Source: Paroedura picta
Taxonomy: Eukaryota > Chordata > Lepidosauria > Squamata > Gekkonidae
Length of the DNA stretch: 64,000 nt
NCBI RefSeq assembly: GCF_049243985.1
Contig: NC_135383.1
Span: 29,732,442-29,796,441, forward strand
Reading direction: 5' to 3'
The notes below the pieces were generated by a model. That model was given only the letters and a program-made list of their open reading frames with translations, was not told the origin of the DNA and ran no database searches. Both the position numbers and the translations under genes were made by a program. Shown piece by piece: positions 20,235-31,904 of this stretch. Positions within the stretch are counted from its first letter, which is position 1. Every line of letters begins with the position of its first letter.

Positions 20235-21599
20235 TGATGACATTGACTGTAATGGCCACCAAAGTGCTTCAAAAGCGTCCAAAGCTTCAGAGATCTCTGA
20301 GGTGGTCTGAAGCGGCTTCATCCAAAGCTGCCTGAATATCTTGCTTAGCGCACATGCCTAGTTGAGACCATGGCAGCCTGAAGTCCAGTGGTGCCTCCCT
20401 CTCCCCCTTTTCCCTCCCTTTTCCTCCCCTTCAGATTTCCATGCTGTTCCCACCGATGAGTGGCCAACCTGGCAGTGTAGAGAGATGGGTAGGCAGAGTG
20501 AGTGGAGGGTAAATGTTAGTATTGTTGTTGTTTTAGGATAGTTTTATTGATATTTGATGATGATTTTTAATTGATGCTTTATATGCCATGGGGAGGGGCA
20601 GTATACACCGCCTCATCTCAACCAGAGGTCTTTTTAATGTTCTTATTAGCCATGATAGGAATGGAGCCCTTATGAACAGAGGCAGTGTACCTCGGAATGT
20701 CAGTTGTTGGGGAGAGAGTTCCTGTCGGACTGGGCCAGGAGGGCTCCCGGTAACCTCTGGGTTGTCTTTTAGCAAGAGTCAGCCACTGCCTGCCAGCTAA
20801 AGGGCTTAACTGTTTGTTTACGCTTGTTGCTAGTGGGAACAGGCAGGGTAGGTCATGTGGTCTGTTTATAGATACGCAAAATGTTTGCCAAGTCTGCAAG
20901 AGTAACAGGAAAAGAAGGATTCTCCTTCCTCCCTTTGTTTGAGAAGATTTCTTGAATCTTCACTTTGTAACAGCTGAGGTGACCAAGCTCGTAGGAAGCC
21001 ATGTATTTTTCGTGTTTTATCTTCCAGTTTCTCCTACCCTGTTAGCTAGTAAAATAGTCTTTTTATATACATTGATGATGATGATACTGCCTTGTCTGGT
21101 CTGATCATTTTTTTATTTGCTCTGTGTAGCGGGATCCCAACCATGCCCCCTGACTCCACCCCTTATCACAATTTTAGAGACTGAGAGGAAACTGTAGCCT
21201 AGACTCAGGTTTCTATCAACAGGCAATGACTACCACACAACAATTAGCAGAGAGGGGTTATTCACATAGGATCCTGAAGCATGCCTTTTACAAGGCACAT
21301 AATACAGAAAGGACTTTATTATTAATTCCCAAACAGAAACATCATAATCAAGATAGCATGACTGTCACACTAACTTTTAATAGAACATACAACCAAGTTG
21401 AAATATGCTTCAAAAGCACTGGCATCTTCTCTCAACCATTCCCAGGTGCAGTTCCATTCCTCTCTTTTCTTACAAGCCCTCCAGAAACTGCAAGGACAGG
21501 CTCATTAGGAGCAAGATTAAAGAAATACCCAGAGATCACACTGTAGATGGCAGTAGCAGGCCTCTTGGATTTTTTCCAAATTTAAAATGTGCGGCCTGT
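20235..21599. other. Intergenic stretch without gene
   Basis: An L2-like tail scrap ('tatgccatggggaggggcag') lies at 20550-20610. Otherwise no recognised element is seen in this stretch. It might include an unrecognised LTR or DNA element. Confidence 0.35.
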
Positions 21600-23098
21600 A
21601 AATATTCTTCAGATCCAAGATGGCATCTGCCTAGCAGCTCCTAGAGGAGCTCCTGTTTTATCTTTGGTATTATCTCCCGCTGGCCTTGGTTCAAAATCTT
21701 ATCCAGAGTAAAGAAAAGAATAAGGACTAGTCCCACCAATGAGACAGGGCTTTCTAAATCTTGTAAGGTGGAGAAACATGAGGATTAACGCCTTTGTTGC
21801 TGCTGCAGAACTGATCCAAGATGTGAGTCAAAAAGTTGCAACAAGAGACTCAGCCTAAATTACCTGACATGGAAGATAAGGAGAAACTATAAAAAATACC
21901 ACCCCCAGCCTCCAAATCTTAATACATCCCAATGACAATCAATTGACCAGCATAGGATTAGTTTTCTAACTTGGAACATTGCAGGGCGGAATGTATCTAT
22001 TAGGGATCCATGTTTTAATAACTTTCTAATTATGATGTCATACTGGTTCAGGGAACATGGTCTGTAGAAGACCTGGTTATAAATGGATTTTAGTCACTTT
22101 GTTGCAGCAGAACCAGAGAAAAGACATGGGAGAGCAAAAGAAGGCCTTGGAATTTTAACATCCACCAAGCTTATTGATGAACTGAAATCCCTTTCACCCC
22201 TTTAAATTAAATTTAAAAGCCACAGTCTCTTGATAATAAATGTCTATGTTTCCCTTTGAAACAGAAATTTCTGATTAAAGCTCTGTGTATATTAGAAATG
22301 TATATTGCTGACATTATCCTGTCAAACTCAGATGCATCTATAATCTTGGGAGGGGATTTTAATGCCACATTGAGCTCAGATGACTATACGCTTTATAAGC
22401 AAATAAATGTTTGCCTCCGTCACATGAAGCCACTGGAACTCTTCTCACTTGATGCTCCAAACTTTTCAGGTTTCTGCTTAGCTCAAATGGCCTATAGGCT
22501 AAATCTCCATATACTAAATGGTGCCGAAGAGGGAGACCATCCTGTTGAATTTACCTATTTACCCGGGGCTAGAACCTCTTGTGGCGCAGAGTGGAAAGGC
22601 AGTAGACATGCAGTCTGAAAGCTCTGCCCATGAGGCTGGGAGTTCAATCCCAGCAGCCGGCTCAAGGTTGACTCAGCCTTCCATCCTTCCGAGGTCGGTA
22701 AAATGAGTACCCAGCTTGCTGGGGGGTAAACAGTAATGACTGGGGAAAGCACTGGCAAACCACCCCGTATTGAATCTGCCATGAAAACACTAGAGGGCGT
22801 TACCCCAAGGGTCAGGCATGACTCGGTGCTTGCACAGGGGATACCTTTACCTTTCGAATGAGCACCGTCGACTACATTATTGTATCTAGGGATCTTTTTT
22901 CATATGTTAGGACCTTAAAATTTATTCCTAAATTTGTCATTGACCATTTTCCAGTCATGCTTAATTTACTCAAAGGTTGCATATTGAGGACTGTTATCAA
23001 CCCTATTATCAGAAGTATTTTGGAACTTTTAATCAATTTTATATCGTGTTTTAATGTTTTATATTTTGTACTGGTCGTTGACTAAAATAAATGTATCT
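21600..23098 (+). mobile_element. APE-class LINE with internal deletion, SINE inserted
   Basis: The plus strand keeps parts of an endonuclease: LTWNIAGRN, then GGDFNA, then (after the SINE) STVDYIIVSRDL and DHFPV. Many stops interrupt it. It then passes quickly to the 3' terminus 'actaaaataaatgtatctg' at about 23080-23098, which also ends the LINE at 62850-64000. The RT region is thus missing. Confidence 0.75.
22574..22855 (+). repeat. tRNA-Sauria-RTE SINE
   Basis: The tRNA-like head has an A-box-like 'gtggcgcagagtgg' and a B-box-like 'gggagttcaatccc'. The body runs to the RTE-type tail 'catgactcggtgcttgcac', then 'ggatacctttacctt'. It lies inside the LINE at 21600-23098. Confidence 0.88.
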
Positions 23099-23099
23099 G

Positions 23100-26000
23100 C
23101 CTATTTGTCCGGAAGGGGCCCTGCTTCACTGCTTGGGAGAGTTCCTTGGCCTTTTTTGGCACAGTTAGGTCCAGAGGATGATATAGAAGCTTACCTTGAT
23201 GTTTTCGAATGGACAGCCAAAGCTGCACAATGGCCACGCACACAATGGTCATACATCATAGGGCCATACTTGACAGGAGAAGCCCAAGCCGCCTTAAAAG
23301 ATCTGTTGAAGGAGGTTTTAAAAAGAGCTGTGATGGACCGGTTCGAAATTACGCCTCAGACGTACCGACAAAAGTTCTGAGCTGTTACCTTCACAGCAGG
23401 AGCCTGACCGAGAATCATCGCAAATAAATTATGGGATGCAGCCAAGAGATGGCTTTTACCCAACACAGAAAGAGAAAAACAATTAATGGAAAAGGTAGTA
23501 TTGGAGCAGCTGTTCCAGATTTTACCAGAACGTATAAGGCATTGGGTAGCCTGCCAGAAACCCAGCACCCTAGCTCAAGCCACAGAACTATTGGAAGCCG
23601 TCATGGCCGCAGAACCCTGGGAAACCGGGAAAGAAAGCTTCAGGGTAGGGTCATCAGCAGCACAGCAGAAAGGATCAGCCAGCAGCTCAACCAGCAACCC
23701 CACAGTACTGCCAAACACAGGCAGGGCTCGGGTTCTGTTGTACCCCTCCCCAAGGCCACTATGGGCAGCAAAAGGGAAGGTAGAACAAAAACCTAGTCAA
23801 GTATGCCTGCGGGTACTCCCGGAGAGCCCAAAATAGAAGGCCGGGCCAGAGAGATTGGGGGTAAGGGGCCCTGTTTTATTTGTGGGCAGTGGGGCCACTT
23901 TAAATGAGAGTGCCAACTCATAGAGTGTGACATGGGGTGGGATATAGCGATGCAGGGTAATGTGGGAACTAACCCCCGTAAGCCATGATTGATACCTGTG
24001 ATGGTAGAAGGAGAAGCCCAATGGGCCTTAGTGGATAGTGGTAGCTCTATGTCTATGGCTAGAGGGGATCAGTTACCAAGGAACCTGCCAATCTGTAGGT
24101 GGATAGCTATAACGTGCTGTCATGGGCATCTGAAACGATTCCCGGTGGCAAGAGTACTTCAGGGGAAAGTGGGACTTAGAAGTATCTAGAGTACCCCATT
24201 TCCCATATGCTATGCTGATAGGGAGAGACGTCCCATTTTTTCAGGAGGCGTTAAGGTGGGTAGCAACAGGAGGGCAGGAAGTAAATTGTCCGGCAGAGGA
24301 TGAAGAGGGCCCAATAACCAACCCCAGCGAAAAACTACAGGATAATTTACAAAATGATCCAGAAATACTGCATCTACAAGACCAGGATGACTCACTAAAG
24401 GATTTAAGCGAGTGGGTGGCTTGTCTATGAAGGCGAGGTAAGAGTTATTAGACAGAGCAACCGATGGCCACAGGTAATTAGAGAAGGGGGCCTCTGGTTT
24501 CGGTGCCAGAAAGACAAGCGAGCCATCATGAAACAGTTGTTGGTACCCCAGGAGTATAGGAGGGAGGTGCTGGAAACGGCACATGAGAACCATGAGAAAT
24601 GCTGTCCCTCGTGGTTATAGAACCCTCCTGGAGTAGATGGAGGAGCCCAATTGTAATGGTTCCCAAACCAGACGGGTCAGTATGGTTTTGTGTAGACTTT
24701 CGGGCTGTGAATTAAAAGGCAAAGTTTGACCCATACCCCATGCCCCGAGCGGTCCACTTGGTAAACCAGTTGGGACAAGCCCAAGTTATTTCCACTTTAG
24801 ATCTAACGAAAGGATATTGGCAAGTTCCCCTATGAGAAGAGGATAGAGAGAAAACAGTGTTTGCAACACCTAGGGGGTTGTACCAATTCAGAGTGATGCC
24901 TTTTGGCTTCAATGGGGCAGCCGCCACTTTTCATCGGTTAGTGGACACGGCGTTACGAGAGTGTGCAACCTTTGCTTTTGCCTACGTAGACGATATTAAT
25001 ATTTGTAGCCCTGACTGGGATACGGACCTCCAACACCTTGCAAAAGTGTTAGCAGCATTGAAGTTGGTTGGATTGGTAGTAAACCCCAAGAAGAGCAAGT
25101 TGGGATTCAAACATCTCAAGTACCTGGGATTTATTGTAGGCGATGGTCAATTAAGACCCATGCCTGAGAAAGTAGTGCATCTCGAGACCTACATAAAGCC
25201 TAAAACGAAATGACAAATGAGGCAATTTTTGGGATTTGTGGCGTATTACCAAAGCTTTGTAACCCTATTCGCCAAAAGAGCCATGCCTCTTAAGGATACG
25301 CTGGCCAAAACTCAACCCAACGTCATACACTGGACTCCCGAATGAGAATGGGCATTCGCCCACCTTTGAGCATGTCTATCCCGAGGGGCAATCTTACAAA
25401 ACCCAGATTTCAATAAACCATTTATTATGCAAACAGATGCTTCACGCTCTGGAATAGGAGCTGTGCTGGCTCAAGAGATTGAAGGAGTCGAGTGGCCTAT
25501 CTGGTTCCTACGTCGTAAATTCATCCCGGCAGAGGCTCAATACTCTACAGTAGAACAGGAAGCCCTGGCAATCTTCTGGGCAGTAGGAGCACTGAAGTTT
25601 TATTTGATAGACAATCCCTTTGTGCTAGTGACTGATCATGAACCTCTGAAATGGATGGACAAGGCCAAAGAAAATAATGCGAGGATAATGAAGTGGTATA
25701 TGTCTCTTTCTCCTTTCTCGTTTCAGGTAGTACATAGACCAGGACGAAAAGGGCCCAATGCAGACTTCCTCTCACATCTGTTTGAACCTGCGACCGCCCA
25801 TACAAACTTTCTGAGTGGGGGAATGTGTCCAGGTGGGGTCAAGGGAGCCAGGACGGAGGGCCCCCGAGCTTCTAGCTGTCTAGCCGCCAAACAGCGAGCA
25901 GCTGAGACGGGAGCAGCCGAGGAGAAAAGACGAGGCTGAACGGTCAGAAGAGGAGGAAGGGAATGTCACTGCAAACAAAGAGAAGAGCCCCAAGGAAGAC

Positions 26001-26535
26001 AGAAGCAAAGACCCACCCGGACTTGGGGAAGGTCGGGGGGAGGGAGAACTTGAACTAGGACAGGAGACGGTAGGAAGAGAAAAGCCTCAGACCAAGTCAA
26101 CGAGACCGGGGGGGGGGGGGAGGAACCACGGAATAGGGGATACTTACCAGCGTGCAGCCCAGCATCCACAGTAATTAGACAAAATATCTCAGCCAGCCCA
26201 TGAGAGGGAAGAGGGTCCAGGGAAACACAAGGGCAGAGCCCTAGGACCTGCCCTCCCAGGGAAGGGCCAGACCAAGAGAGCGACGCCCGATGTACCTGCA
26301 AGAGAGAGACACCTGAGGATCCAAGAAGAGGCCAGTGAGCCCTGGAAGAGGGAAACAGGAAATAGGGGCAGGCATGGGAGTTAAATAAGCAGGGGAGTGG
26401 CCACAGGGGAAGATAAAAAGGGAAGAACAGGAAGGGTCGGTGTGTGTTGGTGAAGGAACACTTTGTATGACTCGGTGAGGGCAATAAACGGAGGTTTGAG
26501 CAGCAGTCAGCCTACAAGTGTCTTTCTTGTCAGGC
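23100..26535 (+). mobile_element. Ty3/gypsy retrotransposon fossil, Gmr1-like
   Basis: Parts seen in order on the plus strand are a SCAN-like gag piece (about 23110-23380), a protease-like piece (about 23990-24060), an integrase zinc-finger-like piece (about 24500-24600), reverse transcriptase (about 24650-25200) with the YVDD box, and RNase H (about 25400-25790). An LTR-like end with an AATAAA signal is at about 26100-26535. The zinc-finger-like piece before the RT fits the Gmr1 group, whose pol order differs from other gypsy elements. It is clearly broken, with roughly ten or more breaks, and looks old. Confidence 0.8.
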
Positions 26536-26644
26536 CACGAGAAAGTGACTTAGGATCTACACACTGAAGTCTCTTGAGCCAGCAGACCTTAATTCTGAAA
26601 TAGATAATAAAATAGATAATAAAAGACAATAAGAATTCAGGTTT

Positions 26645-29146
26645 CTAGCTCTCTGGTGGCCTAAGTTTGGCTCGAATTTTCCTTGCGGCTAATGCAAATA
26701 GTGAAACATTATAATTAATTAGGGGGTTGGTATCTGATAATAAAAAGACTATTGTGTCCAAATTCATAGGGAAGTTCTGGCCACTCAAACATCTCTCAAT
26801 ATATTTGGTTCTTGGCTCCAAGTATAGTGGGCAATCCAAAACATAATGATAAAGGTCTTCAACAGAAGGTTCTCCACAAATATATAGGCGAAAGGCGAAA
26901 GGTACACCAGAAAAATGGCCTGAGAGTAGGGCTGATGGCATAACTTGAAAGCGTAAATGAGCAAACGCCATTTGAAGTTTTTGTACAGAAGTGGTTACTA
27001 AATAGTCTGATCTGAGATGGACTGTTTTGAATAGTTTAAACAAAGGAGAAAAGTTAGATTTTATTACTGTTTGTCTATCCAGTATGGCATCAGTATTAAA
27101 GATCCAGTCTCTCAGATTAGACCCATCAACTTGTGCTCTTAATAAATCATCTGGGATGGAATACCGTGATTGTATTTCATCATAACTGGCAAGTCGGAAA
27201 GGATCAGTATTCAAGGTTAGTTCAAAACATTGCTTGAATATTGAATTGGTAGTGTTTTTCCTATGTTTTGCCCAAAATTTTAACAAAGCTAAGTGGACTC
27301 GAGCCCTGATCGATGGAAGCCCTAACTCTGCACGCATATGTGCGGCAGGAGTTCCTTTAGGTAAGGCCAAAATACGTCTAAGGAAGTGATTCTGAATCAC
27401 TTCCAAACTAGAAATCAGATGATCCCTCCATCCCCAGACTTCGATACCATAAAGGAGATGGGGTAAGGCCTTGGCTACAAATAGTTTTATTGCTGGATCA
27501 ATAAGAAATCCTCCCTTAGATGCATAGAATCTTAGTATGGCTCCAATTATTTTAAAGAGTGGAGGCCTTAAGGCTAAATGGTTGTTCCAACTCAGTGTCT
27601 CAGTGAAGGTCACTCCCAGGTATTTGAATGAGCTGCTTTGTTCAATGGGAATATTATGGATGTTCCATTTAAATTTCTTTGGCCTTCTCCTAAAGACCAT
27701 GACTTTGGTCTTGTTGTAATTTATATTAAGAGCCTCCTCATTACAGTAATCTCCTAGTTTGACCAACAACCTCTTTAATCCAATACAGGTGCATGAAATT
27801 AAAACTATATCATCCACATATAATAAGATTGATACTTTTTGCTGCCCAAAGGAGGGAGGAGTAAACTCTGGTCCAGTTAACCTCAAAACAATATCATTCA
27901 CATAAAGATTAAACAGCATGGGGGCCAGGACACAACCCTGTTTAACTCCTCTCTGAATTGGAATTGGGTCAGTCACTGAGCCAGAAATACCAACTCTGAC
28001 ATTTGCATGTATGTCCATGTGTAGTGCTTGTAGGAGGAATAACAGGCGTTTATCAATGTTTGTTTGGGCTAGTTTTTCCCAAAGGCGGGCTCTATTGATC
28101 GTATCAAATGCTGTGGCCAAGTCCACAAAAGTTACAAAAAGGGTTTTGGTGGGGCCATTAATGCTTAAAGTGGCAAGTTGAAAAAGACTCTGACAGTGTT
28201 CAATAGTGCTTTGTCCTTTTCTAAACCCTGCTTGATTGGGGTGAATAACACAGTTAGATGATTCCCAATCCTCTAATTTATGCAACAGATGTTTACTATA
28301 GAGTTTAGCAGTTATATTCAGCAAGCTTATAGGGCGATAGTTCTTTGGGTCTGTTTTGTGAATAGGAATCACAATGCTCATTTTCCAATCGGGTGGAACA
28401 ATGCCTGAATCATTTATTTGAGTAAATATTTTGGCTAATACTGGAGCCCACCAGTCCGGAAAGGATTTATACAAGTCTGGGGGAATCATGTCCTCCCCTG
28501 GAGATTTTCCTCCTGTTAATGATAGAATAAGTTTTTTGATTTCCAATTCAGTTACTTGGGGCCAAGCTGGTAAAATTTGGGGGATTTGTGCTTGAGGGCC
28601 ATCATTCAAGGAATTGGAATGAGAACTACTAAAGATGTTTCTAAAATATACATACCAATCCTTACCAGAAATTTGGGCATCTAATTGTAAATGAAGCCTA
28701 CCAAAACCAGAAAAAATGAGTTGGCAAAATCGTGTCTCATTCTTCTCTGTAACAGTCTTACTTAATTCTTGCCATAATTGTTTTGAATGATCCAGTTTCT
28801 TTTGTAAATACAAAAATACAAGATTTTTGTATTTACATCTGAGTGAATTAAGAGCAGGAACTGAGATATTAGTATTTGAGTGGCAAAACTTTCTGGTGTA
28901 GGATACAAGTTCCTTCCTGGCCATCTTACATTCAGCATCAAACCAACCTTTATTAAGATATGTTAAGTTATTTAAAGGTTTGTCATTGGAAAAAAAAGGC
29001 TTGAGAAAATAAACTATGTCCATGAAGTACTTAGAAGAGTCGCTATCCGATTGAATTAAAGCACAACGCCTCGCCCATATATCCCCCTCTATCAGAGCAT
29101 AATGTTGCATGAAGCTGTTCTGACCACTTGATTCTTCTAGGTCCAA
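26645..29146 (-). CDS. LINE ORF2 reverse transcriptase part (833 aa open frame)
   Basis: The frame contains RT blocks in order: PPDWKMSIVIPIHK and NYRPISLLN (about residues 250-275), HPNQAGFRKGQST (about 302-315), TFVDLATAFDTIN (about 340-350), RGVKQGCVLAPMLFNLYVND (about 400-418) and the catalytic LLYVDDIVL (about 440-448). The C-terminal CCHC-like knuckle reads CGEPSVEDLYHYVLDCPLY. It would copy the LINE RNA at the target nick. The endonuclease part lies upstream in other frames (29043-29402 with SDHCPL, 29456-29875 with GDFNAR), so the full protein is not made from this copy. The ORF start shown is only the first ATG of the open frame; in the family the RT continues directly from the endonuclease. 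Confidence 0.88.
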   Translation of the reverse strand: MDLEESSGQNSFMQHYALIEGDIWARRCALIQSDSDSSKYFMDIVYFLKPFFSNDKPLNNLTYLNKGWFDAECKMARKELVSYTRKFCHSNTNISVPALNSLRCKYKNLVFLYLQKKLDHSKQLWQELSKTVTEKNETRFCQLIFSGFGRLHLQLDAQISGKDWYVYFRNIFSSSHSNSLNDGPQAQIPQILPAWPQVTELEIKKLILSLTGGKSPGEDMIPPDLYKSFPDWWAPVLAKIFTQINDSGIVPPDWKMSIVIPIHKTDPKNYRPISLLNITAKLYSKHLLHKLEDWESSNCVIHPNQAGFRKGQSTIEHCQSLFQLATLSINGPTKTLFVTFVDLATAFDTINRARLWEKLAQTNIDKRLLFLLQALHMDIHANVRVGISGSVTDPIPIQRGVKQGCVLAPMLFNLYVNDIVLRLTGPEFTPPSFGQQKVSILLYVDDIVLISCTCIGLKRLLVKLGDYCNEEALNINYNKTKVMVFRRRPKKFKWNIHNIPIEQSSSFKYLGVTFTETLSWNNHLALRPPLFKIIGAILRFYASKGGFLIDPAIKLFVAKALPHLLYGIEVWGWRDHLISSLEVIQNHFLRRILALPKGTPAAHMRAELGLPSIRARVHLALLKFWAKHRKNTTNSIFKQCFELTLNTDPFRLASYDEIQSRYSIPDDLLRAQVDGSNLRDWIFNTDAILDRQTVIKSNFSPLFKLFKTVHLRSDYLVTTSVQKLQMAFAHLRFQVMPSALLSGHFSGVPFAFRLYICGEPSVEDLYHYVLDCPLYLEPRTKYIERCLSGQNFPMNLDTIVFLLSDTNPLINYNVSLFALAARKIRAKLRPPES

Positions 29147-29875
29147 GGAAACAGCCTTCTGCTATATTAGAGGTAGAATTCAAATAAATTCTGGGCTGGA
29201 AATTTAAAAGAAGTCTCAATGGGCAGTGGTCACTTTCAACTCTATTGATAATATCAAATAACCCAACATGACTCAAGAGTGAGGGGGGGACAGCTATATA
29301 GTCTATAGTACTAGCACCACAAGAAGATAAAAACATAAAAGAACCACCTGACACATCATATTTTGTTCTATGTAGAATACATAAGTTAAAATCATAAGTC
29401 AATTCAAGCAGTTTTAACCCTGGTCTATTAATAACTAAGTCCTTTGAAGCTTGGTCTAAGATACAAGCAGCAGTTGCAATCTGGTTTTATGCCTTAACAA
29501 GGAGTTAGATAGGCCAGGGCCAATTCTGGCATTAAAATCTCCACAAAGTACTAAATTGGCATTGGGAAACTGAGAAGTTAAACGTTCCAAGGTGTCTATT
29601 AATAGATTCCAACCGTTTTCACCATTTAGGGAAGCCGGTAATTTAGGTGGAATATAGATGTTAAAAAATTGGATGGGTCTTATTTTCCTCCCCTGCAAAA
29701 GTAAGGCCTGGAAATAATGAGAGGATTTAGTGTCTAAAACTTGGATATTGATTTGCAAGTCAACATTAATACAAATCGCCAAGCCACCACGACCACGACC
29801 TTTGGAATTTACTTTGATAGCTGAGACTGTGTATAATCGAAAACCTTGAAGGTTACTGAGACCAGACTCTTGCAC
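29043..29875 (-). pseudogene. LINE ORF2 endonuclease part, frame-broken
   Basis: Two overlapping minus-strand frames hold APE-type endonuclease motifs: GRGRGGLAICI, NIYIPP and LCGDFNAR in 29456-29875, and STIDYIAVPPSLL and ESDHCPL in 29043-29402. The shift lies between them near 29400-29460, and another joins the RT frame near 29050-29150. Confidence 0.8.
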
Positions 29876-30093
29876 CCAAGTCTCCTGTAAACATAGAATC
29901 TCAAATTTACCCAGAAATAATAGAAATTCTGAGTCACACCACTCAGAAATTCTGAGTTACACCACCCACCTAAATTCCAAGATAAGACATTTAATTGTCA
30001 ATCTGTTTTTCAATCTTTTCCAAGGAGCCCTCATAGTCCATATAAATACAGCCATTTTTAGTAGAGTTTGAGGATTCATGATTTTGTACTTTT

Positions 30094-30379
30094 AAAAAGG
30101 TAAAGGTATCCCCAGTGCAAGCATCAAGTCATGTCTGACCCTTGGGGTGACGCCCTCTAGCATTTTCATGGCAGACTCAATACAGGGTAGTTTGCCAGTG
30201 CCTTCCCCAGTCATTACCGTTTATCCCCCAGCAAGCTGGGTACTCATTTTACTGACCTCGGAAGGATGGAAGGCTGAGTCAACCTTGAGCCGGCTGCTGG
30301 GATTGAACTCCCAGCCTCATGGGCAAAGCTTTCAGATGGCTGCCTTACCACTCTGTGCAACAAGAGGCTCTTGTGGCTC
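30094..30379 (-). repeat. tRNA-Sauria-RTE SINE inserted into the LINE
   Basis: It is the mirror orientation of the SINE at 22574-22855, with the RTE-type tail at the left ('ggtaaaggtatcccc') and the B-box 'ggattgaactcccagc' near 30300. An 11-bp target copy, tttgtactttt, flanks it at about 30083-30093 and 30380-30390. Confidence 0.9.
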
Positions 30380-30390
30380 TTTGTACTTTT

Positions 30391-31640
30391 ACTATAAGGC
30401 TTTTTCCTACTGAGCTGTCCTTTGTTGTTGTTGTCTACCTGTTTGTCAGACTCTTGCTGATCAGTTGTTCTTCCTAACTCTTGAGTTTTGATGCTGTCTG
30501 AAGAAGAGAAATTGGAGGGCTCAAGGTCCTGGATAGAAACAAATGTGGAATTGTCAAATAGGGATAGAGTTTGAATATGACTCTGTGTTGCTGATGCTTT
30601 TGTGGATCCCAATAGTCTGCATCTTAACAGACCCAGCCTGTCTGTAATGTTCTTTTGATCCTGTAGTGGTAAAGCTGAGAAAGAGGTTAACAAGTCTTTT
30701 TCAACTGAGTTTGCAAGAGTAGGACACTTAGAAATGTGAGTGTTTACTGGGGATTCACACAGCTCTATCAAATCAGGATGAGAGGTATTAACGAAAGTAT
30801 TCTTGTCTGTGGAGTTATCAGCTGGCAGAGCTTTTGATTGTTGGAATTTTGAGACCAAAGAAGTTTGTATCATATTTGTAAAGGCACGTACTGGAAAAAT
30901 TCCTCTAGAATTAAGGAAGGGCTTCTGCCTTAGGAGTAATGATGGAATTTTAGAACTAGCAAACGAGAGTAGAACTCTGTGTGTTTGATTGGGCTGATTG
31001 AGTAGTTCTATAGAATTCAGGTCAATAAATCCAATTTGGTTTCCAAAAAGGGCTTTAAGATGCCGTTTAGCCAAGTTTTTAGTTCCCCAGAAAGGTAGAT
31101 GCCCATTATACTGACCTATAGTCAGGCCAACTGTATGAGGCTGGAGTACTACACGATAGAATTGTCCTGATTCTTGGTTTGATGTAAAGATGTATGTTCA
31201 TATAGCTCCTCCTTGTCCTTTTTGGCTACATTTCTAGTTAAAGGTATAGTTACTTCCTGTATGAGATGATCGAGCTTATTTGTTATTAACTTCAAGCTGT
31301 TGTAAATAGATTGTACAGTTCTGGCTGTCAGCTGGCATAACTCTTTGATATCACTTTTGTTCTCTTCAGGTCCCTCGATGCCTCTAATCTTCTCCATTTC
31401 TTTCTCCTCAAGTGTTAGAGATACTGGTTCCTCACAGGAGTTCTTTAAAACACCCTCCTCTAGAGGAGTGCAGCCCAATGAAGTCAGGGAGGTAAACTGA
31501 TTAGAGGTGGGAATGTTGTATTTTAGTATATTATCTGGAGCAAAGTAATCTTCTATCTTTTTTTGCTTGCAAGCAGGAGTAGTCAAATCTTCCATTCCTT
31601 CTGTTCCCTCTAAATCCTGGATCCTCCTTTTTTGCCCCAT
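30391..31640 (-). pseudogene. LINE ORF1-like region
   Basis: Two minus-strand frames, 31149-31640 (starting MGQKRRIQDLEGTEG) and 30244-31074 (starting MAKRHLKALFGNQIG), lie where ORF1 is expected, between leader and endonuclease. They are rich in Q, K, S and T. No zinc knuckle or RRM is obvious. The second runs into the inserted SINE. Assignment rests on position. Confidence 0.55.
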
Positions 31641-31904
31641 CTTTTGTAAGCTTATTAATTAATCAGGTAATTAACACGGCTCAGTGGTATACAGTAAACA
31701 ATCCACAAGACCAGGATAAACTTTCAATCTTTTCCAATAAAGTTTAAAAGATCAGAAATTAGTACCAGTAATCCTTCTCAGTGTGCTTACCCGAGTTGCA
31801 CATTTAGCAGATAAGAGAATTCAGTTGTAGACAGTCCGCTTTAAAAGTCCTCCTTAATCAGCAGAGATAACCGTTCCAAGGACATGTGAGAAGGAATTCC
31901 AGTT

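Larger units (their letters stand above)
26571..31900 (-). mobile_element. APE-class LINE, near full length, possibly Ingi/Vingi clade
   Basis: The minus strand carries a leader (31640-31900), an ORF1-like region (about 30400-31640), an endonuclease (29043-29875) and a long intact RT frame (26645-29146), ending in a TTTTATTATCTAT-rich tail near 26571. A SINE is inserted at 30094-30379. The endonuclease is spread over two frames, so the copy is dead, but the RT frame of 833 codons shows it is fairly young. The clade is a guess from the general look of the RT and C-terminal zinc knuckle. Confidence 0.85.

Noticed and set aside
22574-22660. tRNA gene with A and B boxes
   Set aside because: It is the head of a SINE: no cloverleaf with proper acceptor stem, and it is fused to a SINE body and RTE tail.
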